From positions 1 through 13,938 of the forward strand of contig CAZYYW010000062.1 in the NCBI GenBank assembly GCA_964651445.1: DNA of 13,938 nucleotides. The letters are read 5' to 3'. Both the position numbers and the translations under genes were made by a program. The DNA comes from GCA-2746365 sp964651445 (lineage in GTDB: Bacteria > Pseudomonadota > Gammaproteobacteria > SZUA-229). Numbering within the stretch: position 1 is the stretch's first letter; each line of letters opens with the position of its first letter. Below the pieces are notes generated by a model. It made no database searches. It saw only the letters and a list, made by a program, of their open reading frames with translations, and had not been told where the DNA came from. Below, piece by piece: positions 1 through 6,306 of this stretch.

Positions 1-15
1 AAATGTCGATTCTTA

Positions 16-44
16 TTGACATGCGGCTCTAAAACAGGCATTCT
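16..44 (+). promoter_or_regulatory. Probable sigma70 promoter of rpsT
   Basis: A perfect -35 hexamer TTGACA (16-21) is followed after 17 bases by CATTCT (39-44), a weak -10. Transcription would begin near base 50, giving a leader of about 40 bases before the GTG start of rpsT. The -10 matches consensus at only three positions, so the element rests mainly on the -35 and its position. Confidence 0.5.
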
Positions 45-89
45 ATGCGCTCTTTTTTCAAGAACGGCTTACCAAGGCGGAATACGACA

Positions 90-353
90 GTGGCAAATAC
101 AGCATCATCAAAGAAACGCGCTAGACAGGCAGATATTCACCGCGCACGTAACGTTGGTGTCCGCTCAATGATGCGCACTTACATCAAGAAAGTTTATTAT
201 GCGATTGAAGCGGGTGATAAAGCTGCTGCTGAAGCTGCTTATAAAGAAGCAACGCCGGTTATTGATCGTGTCGCAGGCAAGGGTTTAATTCATGCCAATA
301 AAGCGGCGCGTACTAAGAGTCGTATGAATAATAATATTCGTTCAATGGCGTAG
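90..353 (+). CDS. rpsT: 30S ribosomal protein S20
   Basis: S20 binds 16S rRNA early in assembly of the small ribosomal subunit. From the GTG at 90 the protein is 87 residues, the same length as E. coli S20. It begins ANTASSKKRARQA, matching the family's ANIKSAKKRARQ start, and ends in the usual basic helical region (KGLIHANKAARTKSRMNN). An ATG at 45 in the same frame would add 15 residues unlike any S20 and lies beside the promoter, so it is rejected. The GTG has a good ribosome binding site, AAGGCGGA (74-81). E. coli rpsT also uses a non-AUG start (UUG), which is part of its autogenous control; the GTG here may serve similarly, which is inference. The gene is monocistronic, with its own promoter and terminator, and converges on proB. 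Confidence 0.97.
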   Translation: MANTASSKKRARQADIHRARNVGVRSMMRTYIKKVYYAIEAGDKAAAEAAYKEATPVIDRVAGKGLIHANKAARTKSRMNNNIRSMA

Positions 354-375
354 TTATACCGCTTATTGGATTGCG

Positions 376-408
376 AAGCCGGGCTGACGTTGTCAGTCCG
401 GCTTTTTT
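376..408 (+). terminator. Intrinsic terminator of rpsT
   Basis: A 13-base-pair stem, AAGCCGGGCTGAC with GTCAGTCCGGCTT (one G-U pair), encloses the three-base loop GTT and runs into a T tract (403-408). It lies 22 bases after the rpsT stop. No T tract follows on the minus strand, so it should not act well on transcripts coming from proB. Confidence 0.93.
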
Positions 409-524
409 ATTGCTGCGTATTATTTATGACGGTCGCTTTGCTCGGTTTAGTGGGGTGAAAAGTGTACTCTAGTGGCTATAAGCACTATCAAGCTTTTACA
501 CCAAAGAGTTTTATAGGGGTACCG

Positions 525-1646
525 TTACAGAAGTACTAGGTTGTCCCGATGAATCAGTTCTGCTTCATCGACATAACCCAGAATGGCTTCAAATTTTTCA
601 CTGCTTTGTCGCATAATCATTAAGCTCTCTTTGGCATCATAATTGACTAACCCGCGGGCAATTTCTTGACCGCTATGGCTGAGTACGGATACTACTTCTC
701 CGCGCAGGAAGTTGCCTTCAACTTTACTGACACCTACCGCTAGCAAGCTAACACCCGATTGTTGCACAGCTTTGCTGGCACCGGCATCGAGGGTGAGTTT
801 GCCGGAGATTTTTAGTTGGTTGGCTAACCACTGTTTACGTGCTGAAAGCGGCTCACTATCGGCTGCCAGTAAGGTGCCAACGGTTTCGCCCTGTGCAATT
901 TTGTGCAAAATGTTGTGTTCTGCGCCGGAAGCGATAATAGTGTTTGCGCCAGAACGAGCGGCGCGTTGCGCTGCGGTGATTTTGGTGCGCATGCCGCCAC
1001 AGCCCAGAGCGCCGCCATCGCCTGCCATTGCGAGCAAATCACGGTTGCTAGCACTGGATTCGGTCAGTAGTTTGGCGTTTTTATTATTGCGAGGGTCTTC
1101 GTCATACAGGCCTTGTTGGTCTGTCAGTAGGATTAGCGTGTCAGCCTCGACCAAGTTGCACACCAGTGCGCCCAGAGTGTCGTTATCACCGAAGCGTATT
1201 TCATCGGTGGCAACGGTATCGTTTTCATTGATAATGGCGATAGCGCCCAGCTTTAGTAATGTTTTTAGTGTGCTGCGAGCATTCAGGTATCGTTGGCGGT
1301 CACTCAGGTCTTCATGGGTGAGCAGTACCTGCGCAGTCAGAATGTCATGTTGCTTGAAGCAGCTTTCGAAGTTCTGAATGAGTCCCATCTGACCTAAAGC
1401 GGCGGCGGCCTGTAATTCGTGCAATGCATGAGGGCGATTGGTCCAGCCGAGGCGCGCCATGCCTTCGGCAACAGCACCGGAGGAGACTAGCAGTACTTCT
1501 TTGCCAGCGGCACGTAAGCCTGCAATCTGTTCTGCCCAATTTGCGATGGCTTGATGATTGAGTCCCTGGCCGTCATTGGTTATCAGCGAACTGCCAATTT
1601 TTATTACCCAACGTTTGGAGTCTGCGATGGCCTTACGTGTTGTCAT
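525..1646 (-). CDS. proB: Glutamate 5-kinase
   Basis: ProB phosphorylates glutamate to gamma-glutamyl phosphate with ATP, the first and feedback-controlled step of proline synthesis in the cytoplasm. The 373-residue protein has the amino-acid kinase fold first: VIKIGSS (14-20), VSSGAVA (54-60), INENDTVATDEIRFGDND (139-156) and GGMRTK (217-222). A C-terminal PUA domain follows (about 277-365), including GNFLRGE and ARGLVNY. The sequence is close to Pseudomonas ProB throughout, including the LVHRDNLVL-type end. The ATG at 1646 lies eight bases after the obg stop and has no strong ribosome binding site of its own; an AGGA within the obg 3' end is 17 bases away. Translational coupling to obg is therefore likely. 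proA is not in the window. No clear terminator follows; transcription runs toward rpsT. Confidence 0.97.
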   Translation of the reverse strand: MTTRKAIADSKRWVIKIGSSLITNDGQGLNHQAIANWAEQIAGLRAAGKEVLLVSSGAVAEGMARLGWTNRPHALHELQAAAALGQMGLIQNFESCFKQHDILTAQVLLTHEDLSDRQRYLNARSTLKTLLKLGAIAIINENDTVATDEIRFGDNDTLGALVCNLVEADTLILLTDQQGLYDEDPRNNKNAKLLTESSASNRDLLAMAGDGGALGCGGMRTKITAAQRAARSGANTIIASGAEHNILHKIAQGETVGTLLAADSEPLSARKQWLANQLKISGKLTLDAGASKAVQQSGVSLLAVGVSKVEGNFLRGEVVSVLSHSGQEIARGLVNYDAKESLMIMRQSSEKFEAILGYVDEAELIHRDNLVLL

Positions 1647-1654
1647 GCCGTTTG

Positions 1655-2710
1655 TTATTTTTCCTGCGTGTTGGTTGTTGGCGTATTGTCACGATCAAAC
1701 TCTCGTTCTACTTCTAGCTGTTTCATTACTTCGAATGCCAGATTTTCGGTGCCATTTTTACTGAGTGCTGAGATGGTAAACACTGGGCCAGTCCAGCCCA
1801 GCCGTTGCACGATGTCGGCACGTTTTGCGTCCAGTTCAGCTTCGTTCATCAAATCGGATTTATTTAACACCAGCCAGCGTGGTTTTTCAGCAAGTTCTGG
1901 GTTGTAGCTGTGCAGTTCATTAACGATGGTTTTGGCTTCGTCAACCGGGTCGGTGCCATCGTAAGGTTGCATATCGACGATGTGCAGCAGCAGTCGTGTA
2001 CGCGACAGATGTTTAAGAAATTGTATGCCCAGCCCTGCGCCTTCTGAGGCGCCTTCGATAATACCGGGGATGTCGGCGATAACAAAGCTCTGGTTCATGC
2101 CGACGCGCACCACGCCCAGATTCGGGAATAATGTGGTAAAGGGGTAATTGGCGACTTTAGGACGCGCTGCAGACACTGAGCGAATAAAGGTTGATTTACC
2201 GGCATTGGGAAAACCCAGTAGACCGACGTCAGCCAGTACTTTTAATTCCAGGCGCAGGCTGCGGCGCTCGCCCGGTGAGCCTGGTGAGCATTTTCGAGGC
2301 GCCCGGTTTATTGAGCTTTTAAAGCGCGCATTGCCAAGACCGTGAAAGCCGCCTTGGGCAACCTTTATTTTTTGGTCGATTTTGGTGATATCGCCAATGA
2401 GTTCGTCAATGTCATCATCATAGATTAAGGTACCAATCGGTACGGAAATATACAGGTCATCGCCACCAGGTCCGGTCATCTGGCTACTGGCACCGCGAAT
2501 ACCTGACTTGGCGGTATAGGTGCGCACATGGCGAAAATCAGCCAGCGTGTTGATATCGTTGTTACCTATAAGGTAAACGCTGCCGCCGTCGCCACCGTCG
2601 CCGCCGTCAGGGCCGCCGAAGGGGATGTATTTTTCACGGCGAAAGCTGACGGTGCCAGTTCCGCCATCACCGGCTATAACATTTATGGTTGCTTCGTCGA
2701 CAAAACGCAT
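1655..2710 (-). CDS. obg: Obg-family GTPase (ObgE/CgtA)
   Basis: Obg is an essential GTPase that associates with the 50S subunit and works in its late assembly; family members bind ppGpp and link growth control to the stringent response. The 351-residue protein has the glycine-rich Obg fold first (about 1-158, with the run GGPDGGDGGDGGS near 32-44). The G domain follows: P-loop GFPNAGKS (166-173), switch FTTLFPNLG (191-199), DIPG (213-216), NKSD (283-286) and SALS (314-317). The tail after about residue 335 is short and polar, and is shorter than the acidic tail of E. coli ObgE (390 residues). The ATG at 2710 starts the conserved MRFVDEATI. The gene sits after the rpmA terminator and probably uses its own promoter, with proB immediately downstream. 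Confidence 0.97.
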   Translation of the reverse strand: MRFVDEATINVIAGDGGTGTVSFRREKYIPFGGPDGGDGGDGGSVYLIGNNDINTLADFRHVRTYTAKSGIRGASSQMTGPGGDDLYISVPIGTLIYDDDIDELIGDITKIDQKIKVAQGGFHGLGNARFKSSINRAPRKCSPGSPGERRSLRLELKVLADVGLLGFPNAGKSTFIRSVSAARPKVANYPFTTLFPNLGVVRVGMNQSFVIADIPGIIEGASEGAGLGIQFLKHLSRTRLLLHIVDMQPYDGTDPVDEAKTIVNELHSYNPELAEKPRWLVLNKSDLMNEAELDAKRADIVQRLGWTGPVFTISALSKNGTENLAFEVMKQLEVEREFDRDNTPTTNTQEK

Positions 2711-2825
2711 GGTTGTACTCTTGTGTTAGGAACCTGGGTATATTAGCAACTTGGGGCTGAGTCACCGAGGTGGTATGAATTTCGCATAAGCCTAGTGTTT
2801 TTGCAATAAAGTATGGCTCTTTGCA

Positions 2826-2854
2826 ATGAAAAGCGGGCAATAAGTCGCTGACAA
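2826..2854 (-). promoter_or_regulatory. Candidate sigma70 promoter of obg-proB
   Basis: On the minus strand TTGTCA (2854-2849) is followed after exactly 17 bases by TTTCAT (2831-2826), which match consensus at five and four positions. It lies just past the T tract of the rpmA terminator and would give a leader of about 108 bases before obg. The arrangement makes sense, because the terminator would otherwise starve obg-proB of transcription. The -10 is not strong. Confidence 0.45.
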
Positions 2855-2865
2855 AAAAGATCTGC

Positions 2866-2899
2866 AATAAAAAAGCCCCATGCGGGGCCTTTTGCTAAC
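2866..2899 (-). terminator. Intrinsic terminator of rplU-rpmA
   Basis: On the minus strand AAAGGCCCC pairs with GGGGCTTTT around the loop GCAT, with one G-U pair, and continues into six Ts and an AT-rich stretch. It lies about 20 bases after the rpmA stop and separates the ribosomal protein pair from obg-proB. Confidence 0.88.
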
Positions 2900-2918
2900 C
2901 GCAGTGATTTAGCCTGTG

Positions 2919-3191
2919 TTAGCTTGCTGCTGCGCCCGCTTCTACAATGCTGATGGTTTTACGGTTTAACGGGCCGCGTACTTCAAAAATCACGTTGCCG
3001 GCAGCTTTGGCAAATAATGTGTGGTCGCGACCCATGCCGACATTAACGCCAGCGTGGAATTTAGTGCCACGTTGACGAACTAGAATGTTGCCAGCTAAAA
3101 CGGCTTGGCCGCCAAATTTTTTCACGCCAAGTCGTTTCGATTGTGAATCGCGTCCGTTTTTGGTACTACCGGCTGCTTTTTTATGTGCCAT
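2919..3191 (-). CDS. rpmA: 50S ribosomal protein L27
   Basis: L27 reaches toward the peptidyl transferase centre of the large subunit and helps place tRNA substrates. The 90-residue protein begins MAHKKAAGSTKNGRDS and carries the family blocks KRLGVKKFGGQ, AGNILVRQRGT, FHAGVNVGMGRDHTLFA and GPLNRK. It lacks the N-terminal cleavage extension found in Firmicutes L27. The ATG at 3191 is preceded by GAGG about ten bases upstream. It is cotranscribed with rplU, 66 bases away, and ends at a strong terminator. A short alanine/glycine tail (VEAGAAAS) makes it slightly longer than E. coli L27 (85 residues). Confidence 0.98.
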   Translation of the reverse strand: MAHKKAAGSTKNGRDSQSKRLGVKKFGGQAVLAGNILVRQRGTKFHAGVNVGMGRDHTLFAKAAGNVIFEVRGPLNRKTISIVEAGAAAS

Positions 3192-3202
3192 GGTTTAAAT
3201 TC

Positions 3203-3257
3203 CTCAATAAGTCGTTATGCAAGTTGTAAGTGTGCAAGTCGTTAAGCATAAATGTTG
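3203..3257 (-). repeat. Degenerate short repeats in the rplU-rpmA spacer
   Basis: The plus strand carries AAGTCGTTA twice (3209-3217 and 3236-3244) and TGCAAGT twice (3218-3224 and 3233-3239), with a looser copy near 3250 (TTGTTAAGCAG). Together they read as three or four degenerate units of 12-15 bases. The stretch lies wholly within the untranslated spacer between rplU and rpmA. No function can be assigned from the sequence. Confidence 0.45.
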
Positions 3258-3569
3258 TTAAGCAGAAATACCGGTAACTTCGATTTCAGTGTAATACTGA
3301 CGATGGCCGGTTCTTTTCTGATGGTGTTTACGACGTCTGAATTTCATGATTTCAACTTTTTTGGCGCGACCATGAGATTTAACAGTGGCAGTCACTATAC
3401 CGCCATCCACAAAAGGGGTGCCGATATTAATGTTGTCACCGTCAGCAATCATCAGTACTTTGTCGATTTCGACAGTCGCACCTTCTTCAGCGTCCAGTTT
3501 TTCAATGCGACATACATCGCCTTGAGCTAATTTGTATTGTTTGCCACCAGTACTGATTACAGCGTACAT
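3258..3569 (-). CDS. rplU: 50S ribosomal protein L21
   Basis: L21 binds 23S rRNA in the large ribosomal subunit. From the ATG at 3569 it is 103 residues, as in E. coli, and starts with the conserved MYAVISTGGKQYKL. Further family blocks are IEKLDAEEGATVEIDKVLMI, GTPFVDGG and the basic C-terminal KFRRRKHHQKRTGHRQYYTEI. An in-frame ATG at 3638 would add 23 residues but overlaps the -35 box of the promoter, so it is not used. The ribosome binding site is GGAG, ten bases upstream. It is first of a two-gene operon with rpmA and diverges from ispB, an arrangement common in Proteobacteria. Confidence 0.98.
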   Translation of the reverse strand: MYAVISTGGKQYKLAQGDVCRIEKLDAEEGATVEIDKVLMIADGDNINIGTPFVDGGIVTATVKSHGRAKKVEIMKFRRRKHHQKRTGHRQYYTEIEVTGISA

Positions 3570-3609
3570 AGGGGGTGTTCTCCAAAGATTCGTGACAGAA
3601 AGGGCGCAA

Positions 3610-3638
3610 ATTATACGTGTTAGTGAGCCTGCTGACAA
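3610..3638 (-). promoter_or_regulatory. Strong sigma70 promoter of rplU-rpmA
   Basis: On the minus strand TTGTCA (3638-3633) and a perfect TATAAT (3615-3610) are separated by 17 bases. An AT-rich stretch (3640-3660) just upstream could act as an UP element. The transcript would begin near 3603, about 34 bases before the rplU start. This is the best promoter match in the window. Confidence 0.9.
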
Positions 3639-3821
3639 GCATAAATTGAGAAAATTTAATATGGCTAATGTGCGGCGTGAATCGCGTGTTTATAGGCGCA
3701 TGCGGTGGGTCTGTCATGAAAATATCCGGGTTAAGGATGAAATTAAGGCTTATATCAGGCAAAATAGCGCATTGATAGTGTAATTGACTAACCTAGATCG
3801 GCAGTTTTTGGCAGCATAAGG

Positions 3822-4928
3822 ATGTGTTTTCAGGCATTGCCGATTTTTGGTAGCCGATTCTTTAAAAAGGCTGAATATATTTTGTCTGAAGTAGAACCTC
3901 TGGCGCAAAAAGCGCCGTCAGTGCCGTCGCCAGCGACATCAGAAAATGGGCAGCCACAGCTCAGCTTTGATGACGTAATGGCGCAGTGCCAGTCGGACAT
4001 GCAGGCAGTGGATAGCATTATTCATCAGCGTTTAAGCTCGGATGTCGCTCTGGTCAATCAGTTAAGTCATTATATAGTGAACTCTGGTGGCAAGCGGTTG
4101 CGGCCACTGTTGGTTTTGTTATCTGCAAAATCATTCGCCTATGAAGGTGATGTGCATTATCTACTGGCAGCGATTGTCGAATTTATTCATACCGCAACGC
4201 TGTTGCATGATGATGTGGTTGATGAGTCTGATTTGCGCCGTGGCAATGAAACCGCAAATGCACTGTTTGGCAATGCCGCCAGTGTGTTGGTGGGCGATTT
4301 TCTGTATTCGCGAGCATTTGAGATGATGGTGGACGTGAATGATATGCGGGTGATGAAGATTCTCGCCAGAACCACCAATGTCATTGCCGAGGGTGAGGTT
4401 ATGCAGCTAATGAATGTGCATGATGCTGCGACCACTGAAGATAAATATCTGGAAGTGATCTATTGTAAAACCGCTAAATTGTTTGAAGCTGCCACCCAGT
4501 TAGGCGCGATGCTGTGTCAGCGGAGTGAGGCTGAAGTGCAGGCTATGGCGGCTTATGGTCGTTATCTTGGGACGGCGTTCCAGTTGATTGACGATGTGAT
4601 GGATTACCGTTCTAGCAGCGAGCAAATGGGCAAAAATGTAGGTGATGACCTGGCCGAAGGCAAGCCCACTTTGCCGCTGATTTACGCTATGCAGCAGGGC
4701 ACAGCCGAACAGGCAGCGTTGATTACCTCTGCCATTGAAAAGGGTGGTTATGAGCATATTGACGAAGTGCAGGCGATTATCGAGCAAACCGGTGCGCTGG
4801 TTTATACCGAAAAAATGGCGCGATTACAGGCGCAGTTAGCCATTGATGAACTGGCGCTGCTGCCAGATTCAGAAAATAAGACTTTGTTGGAGAATATTGC
4901 GCGTTTGTCGGTTTATCGCCAGCATTAA
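3822..4928 (+). CDS. ispB: Polyprenyl (octaprenyl-type) diphosphate synthase
   Basis: This trans-prenyltransferase adds isopentenyl diphosphate units to farnesyl diphosphate, making the side chain for ubiquinone. The chain length is not readable here, so octaprenyl or nonaprenyl are both possible. Residues visible in the 368-residue reading are GGKRLRP (89-95), the first aspartate-rich motif DDVVD (130-134) in HTATLLHDDVVDESDLRRG, KT at 216-217, the second aspartate-rich motif DDVMD (257-261) and GKPTLPL (280-286). E. coli IspB aligns only from about residue 46. The ATG at 3822 has AAGG almost touching it, a poor spacing. A TTG at 3882 (348 residues) and an ATG at 3978 (316 residues) are alternatives, so the start is uncertain. 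I saw no convincing promoter between rplU and this gene. Confidence 0.95.
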   Translation: MCFQALPIFGSRFFKKAEYILSEVEPLAQKAPSVPSPATSENGQPQLSFDDVMAQCQSDMQAVDSIIHQRLSSDVALVNQLSHYIVNSGGKRLRPLLVLLSAKSFAYEGDVHYLLAAIVEFIHTATLLHDDVVDESDLRRGNETANALFGNAASVLVGDFLYSRAFEMMVDVNDMRVMKILARTTNVIAEGEVMQLMNVHDAATTEDKYLEVIYCKTAKLFEAATQLGAMLCQRSEAEVQAMAAYGRYLGTAFQLIDDVMDYRSSSEQMGKNVGDDLAEGKPTLPLIYAMQQGTAEQAALITSAIEKGGYEHIDEVQAIIEQTGALVYTEKMARLQAQLAIDELALLPDSENKTLLENIARLSVYRQH

Positions 4929-4956
4929 AACCACTGTTGCTTGATCCGGGAGACGC

Positions 4957-4996
4957 TTCAACTTGGGAAAATCAGTGCTGATTTTTCCAAGTTGAA
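4957..4996 (+). terminator. 40-base hairpin after ispB, probable terminator
   Basis: TTCAACTTGGGAAAATCAG (4957-4975) and CTGATTTTTCCAAGTTGAA (4978-4996) are complementary over 19 positions with one G-U pair, leaving a loop of two to four bases. It starts 28 bases after the ispB stop. The 3' side continues ATAATATTTTATATTTG rather than a clean T tract, so it may end or stabilise transcripts without being a textbook intrinsic terminator. The near symmetry means it could act in both directions. Confidence 0.65.
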
Positions 4997-5046
4997 ATAA
5001 TATTTTATATTTGAGTGCGTTTCTGGTCTTTCTAGGCTCGAAATCT

Positions 5047-5055
5047 TGTTACAAT
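5047..5055 (+). promoter_or_regulatory. Extended -10 promoter of gmk
   Basis: TGTTACAAT combines the extended -10 TG with TACAAT, which matches consensus at five of six positions. No good -35 is seen 16-18 bases upstream, as is usual for extended -10 promoters. Transcription would begin near 5062, about 34 bases before the GTG of gmk and after the ispB hairpin. Confidence 0.55.
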
Positions 5056-5095
5056 ACACGGTTCCATCAATAAAAATTATTAGAAAAGGTTTTTT

Positions 5096-5719
5096 GTGAG
5101 TAACGGTACGCTTTACATCATTTCGGCCGCCTCAGGCGCCGGTAAAACGACGCTGGTAAACGCGGTTCTCACACAGCTTGAAAATCTTGTGGTGTCCGTA
5201 TCGCATACCACAAGGCCGTCGCGAGAAGGTGAGTTGGAAGGCGAAAACTATCACTTTGTCGATCAGCAAACCTTTGATGCGATGGTGAGCGACAGTGAGT
5301 TTTTAGAATCGGCCACGGTATTTGGAAATAACTACGGTACCTCGCGCCAGCATATTCAAGAACAGTTGTTGAAAGGCATGGATGTTATACTTGAGATTGA
5401 CTGGCAGGGTGCTCGCCAGATTCGGCAACTAATGGCAGACTGTAAATCGGTGTACATCGTACCGCCGTCCACCACAGCGCTTCGTGAAAGGCTGGATGCA
5501 CGCGGACAAGATGATGCCGAGACCATAGAGCGGCGGATGCATGATGCAATCAGTGAGATGTCACATTATGTTGAATTTGACTACTTAATTATTAATGACG
5601 ATTTTGACCAAGCGCGCGATAATCTAGCCGCTATAATCAAAGGCAACCGTATGTTGCATGAACAGCAACAGCAGAAACATGCTGAATTATTGGCGCAGTT
5701 ATTAACCATTGCTGATTAA
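5096..5719 (+). CDS. gmk: Guanylate kinase
   Basis: Gmk phosphorylates GMP to GDP with ATP in the cytoplasm, feeding GTP and (p)ppGpp synthesis. At 207 residues it equals E. coli Gmk. The P-loop ASGAGKTT lies at 12-19. The GMP-binding blocks are SHTTRPSREGE (36-46), NYHFV (51-55) and YGTSR (80-84), followed by DVILEIDWQGARQ and the lid with RRMHDA. The start is a GTG with AAGG (5086-5089) six bases upstream, so no extension is needed. rpoZ follows after 66 bases, the order known in E. coli and Pseudomonas. Confidence 0.98.
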   Translation: MSNGTLYIISAASGAGKTTLVNAVLTQLENLVVSVSHTTRPSREGELEGENYHFVDQQTFDAMVSDSEFLESATVFGNNYGTSRQHIQEQLLKGMDVILEIDWQGARQIRQLMADCKSVYIVPPSTTALRERLDARGQDDAETIERRMHDAISEMSHYVEFDYLIINDDFDQARDNLAAIIKGNRMLHEQQQQKHAELLAQLLTIAD

Positions 5720-5785
5720 ATTATGGCTCCCTAAGCAAGCATCAAGATAAAGAAGATTAACTTAAAGACATTTGGAGAATTAAAT

Positions 5786-6184
5786 ATGGCACGTCTAACA
5801 GTAGAAGATTGCCTTGAAAACGTAGAAAATCGATTTGAACTCGTGCTGATTGCTTCGAAACGTGCGCGCCAACTAGCGATGGGTGCTGAACCACTGGTAC
5901 CAGTAGACAATGACAAACCAACCGTTTTAGCATTGCGCGAGATAGCAGAGAACCTGATTAACAAAGCAATCTTAGAAGCGCCGGAAGAAACACCGATGGA
6001 AGAAGTTGAAGCCATGATTGAAGGTGATCTGTCGGCTGAGCTTGAAAACAGCCTGAAAGAAAGTCTTCAGGCAGGCATGTCATCGGCGTCGCCGCTAGAA
6101 CAGCCGCAAGCAGAACAACCGTCAGTACAACCGTCAGTACAGGCGCTAGAACAAGCGCCGGAGCAAAAGATCGGTGACCAATAG
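5786..6184 (+). CDS. rpoZ: RNA polymerase omega subunit with extended C-terminus
   Basis: Omega helps fold and hold the beta-prime subunit and contributes to ppGpp site 1 on the polymerase. Residues 1-63 are typical: MARLTVEDCL, NRFELVLIASKRARQL (15-30) and DNDKPTVLALREIAENLI (41-58). The protein is 132 residues against about 90 in E. coli and Pseudomonas. The extra C-terminus (about 64-132) is acidic and then rich in Gln, Glu and Pro, with the repeated PSVQPSVQ and LEQ/PEQ units. Underneath is a tandem 12-base repeat at 6119-6141. The ATG has GGAG in good position. It forms an operon with gmk, and a terminator follows before spoT. Confidence 0.96.
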   Translation: MARLTVEDCLENVENRFELVLIASKRARQLAMGAEPLVPVDNDKPTVLALREIAENLINKAILEAPEETPMEEVEAMIEGDLSAELENSLKESLQAGMSSASPLEQPQAEQPSVQPSVQALEQAPEQKIGDQ

Positions 6185-6214
6185 CAAAGCCGTAAGCTGA
6201 ACATCATCGGTGAC

Positions 6215-6267
6215 AATGGGCGCATCAAGCACGTAATTAACAGTGTTTGGTGCGCCCATTTGTTTTT
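6215..6267 (+). terminator. Intrinsic terminator between rpoZ and spoT
   Basis: AATGGGCGCATCAAGCAC (6215-6232) pairs with GTGTTTGGTGCGCCCATT (6243-6260) over 18 positions, two of them G-U, around a ten-base loop. TGTTTTT follows directly. It begins 30 bases after the rpoZ stop and ends 39 bases before the spoT start, so most gmk-rpoZ transcripts would stop here unless the hairpin is controlled. Confidence 0.85.
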
Positions 6268-6306
6268 GCAAAAGAAAAAGCAGACTGGCAACAAACGTCG
6301 ATAACA

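Noticed and set aside
45..89. ATG at 45 as start of rpsT
   Set aside because: It adds 15 residues foreign to S20 and lies beside the -10; the GTG at 90 has a good binding site and gives the standard 87 residues.
712..1377. Long plus-strand frame opposite proB
   Set aside because: Antisense shadow of a strongly conserved gene, with composition typical of a complementary frame.
3570..3638. ATG at 3638 as start of rplU
   Set aside because: The extra 23 residues overlap the -35 box and are upstream of the expected transcript start; MYAVISTGGKQY is the conserved N-terminus.
3661..3783. Possible 40-codon plus-strand gene between rplU and ispB
   Set aside because: An ATG with a weak GAGA upstream opens a basic 40-residue frame, but it has no recognisable family and overlaps the rplU promoter region; it is most likely chance.
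6247..6306. TTG at 6247 as start of spoT
   Set aside because: The added codons lie in the 3' arm and T tract of a terminator and do not resemble SpoT.
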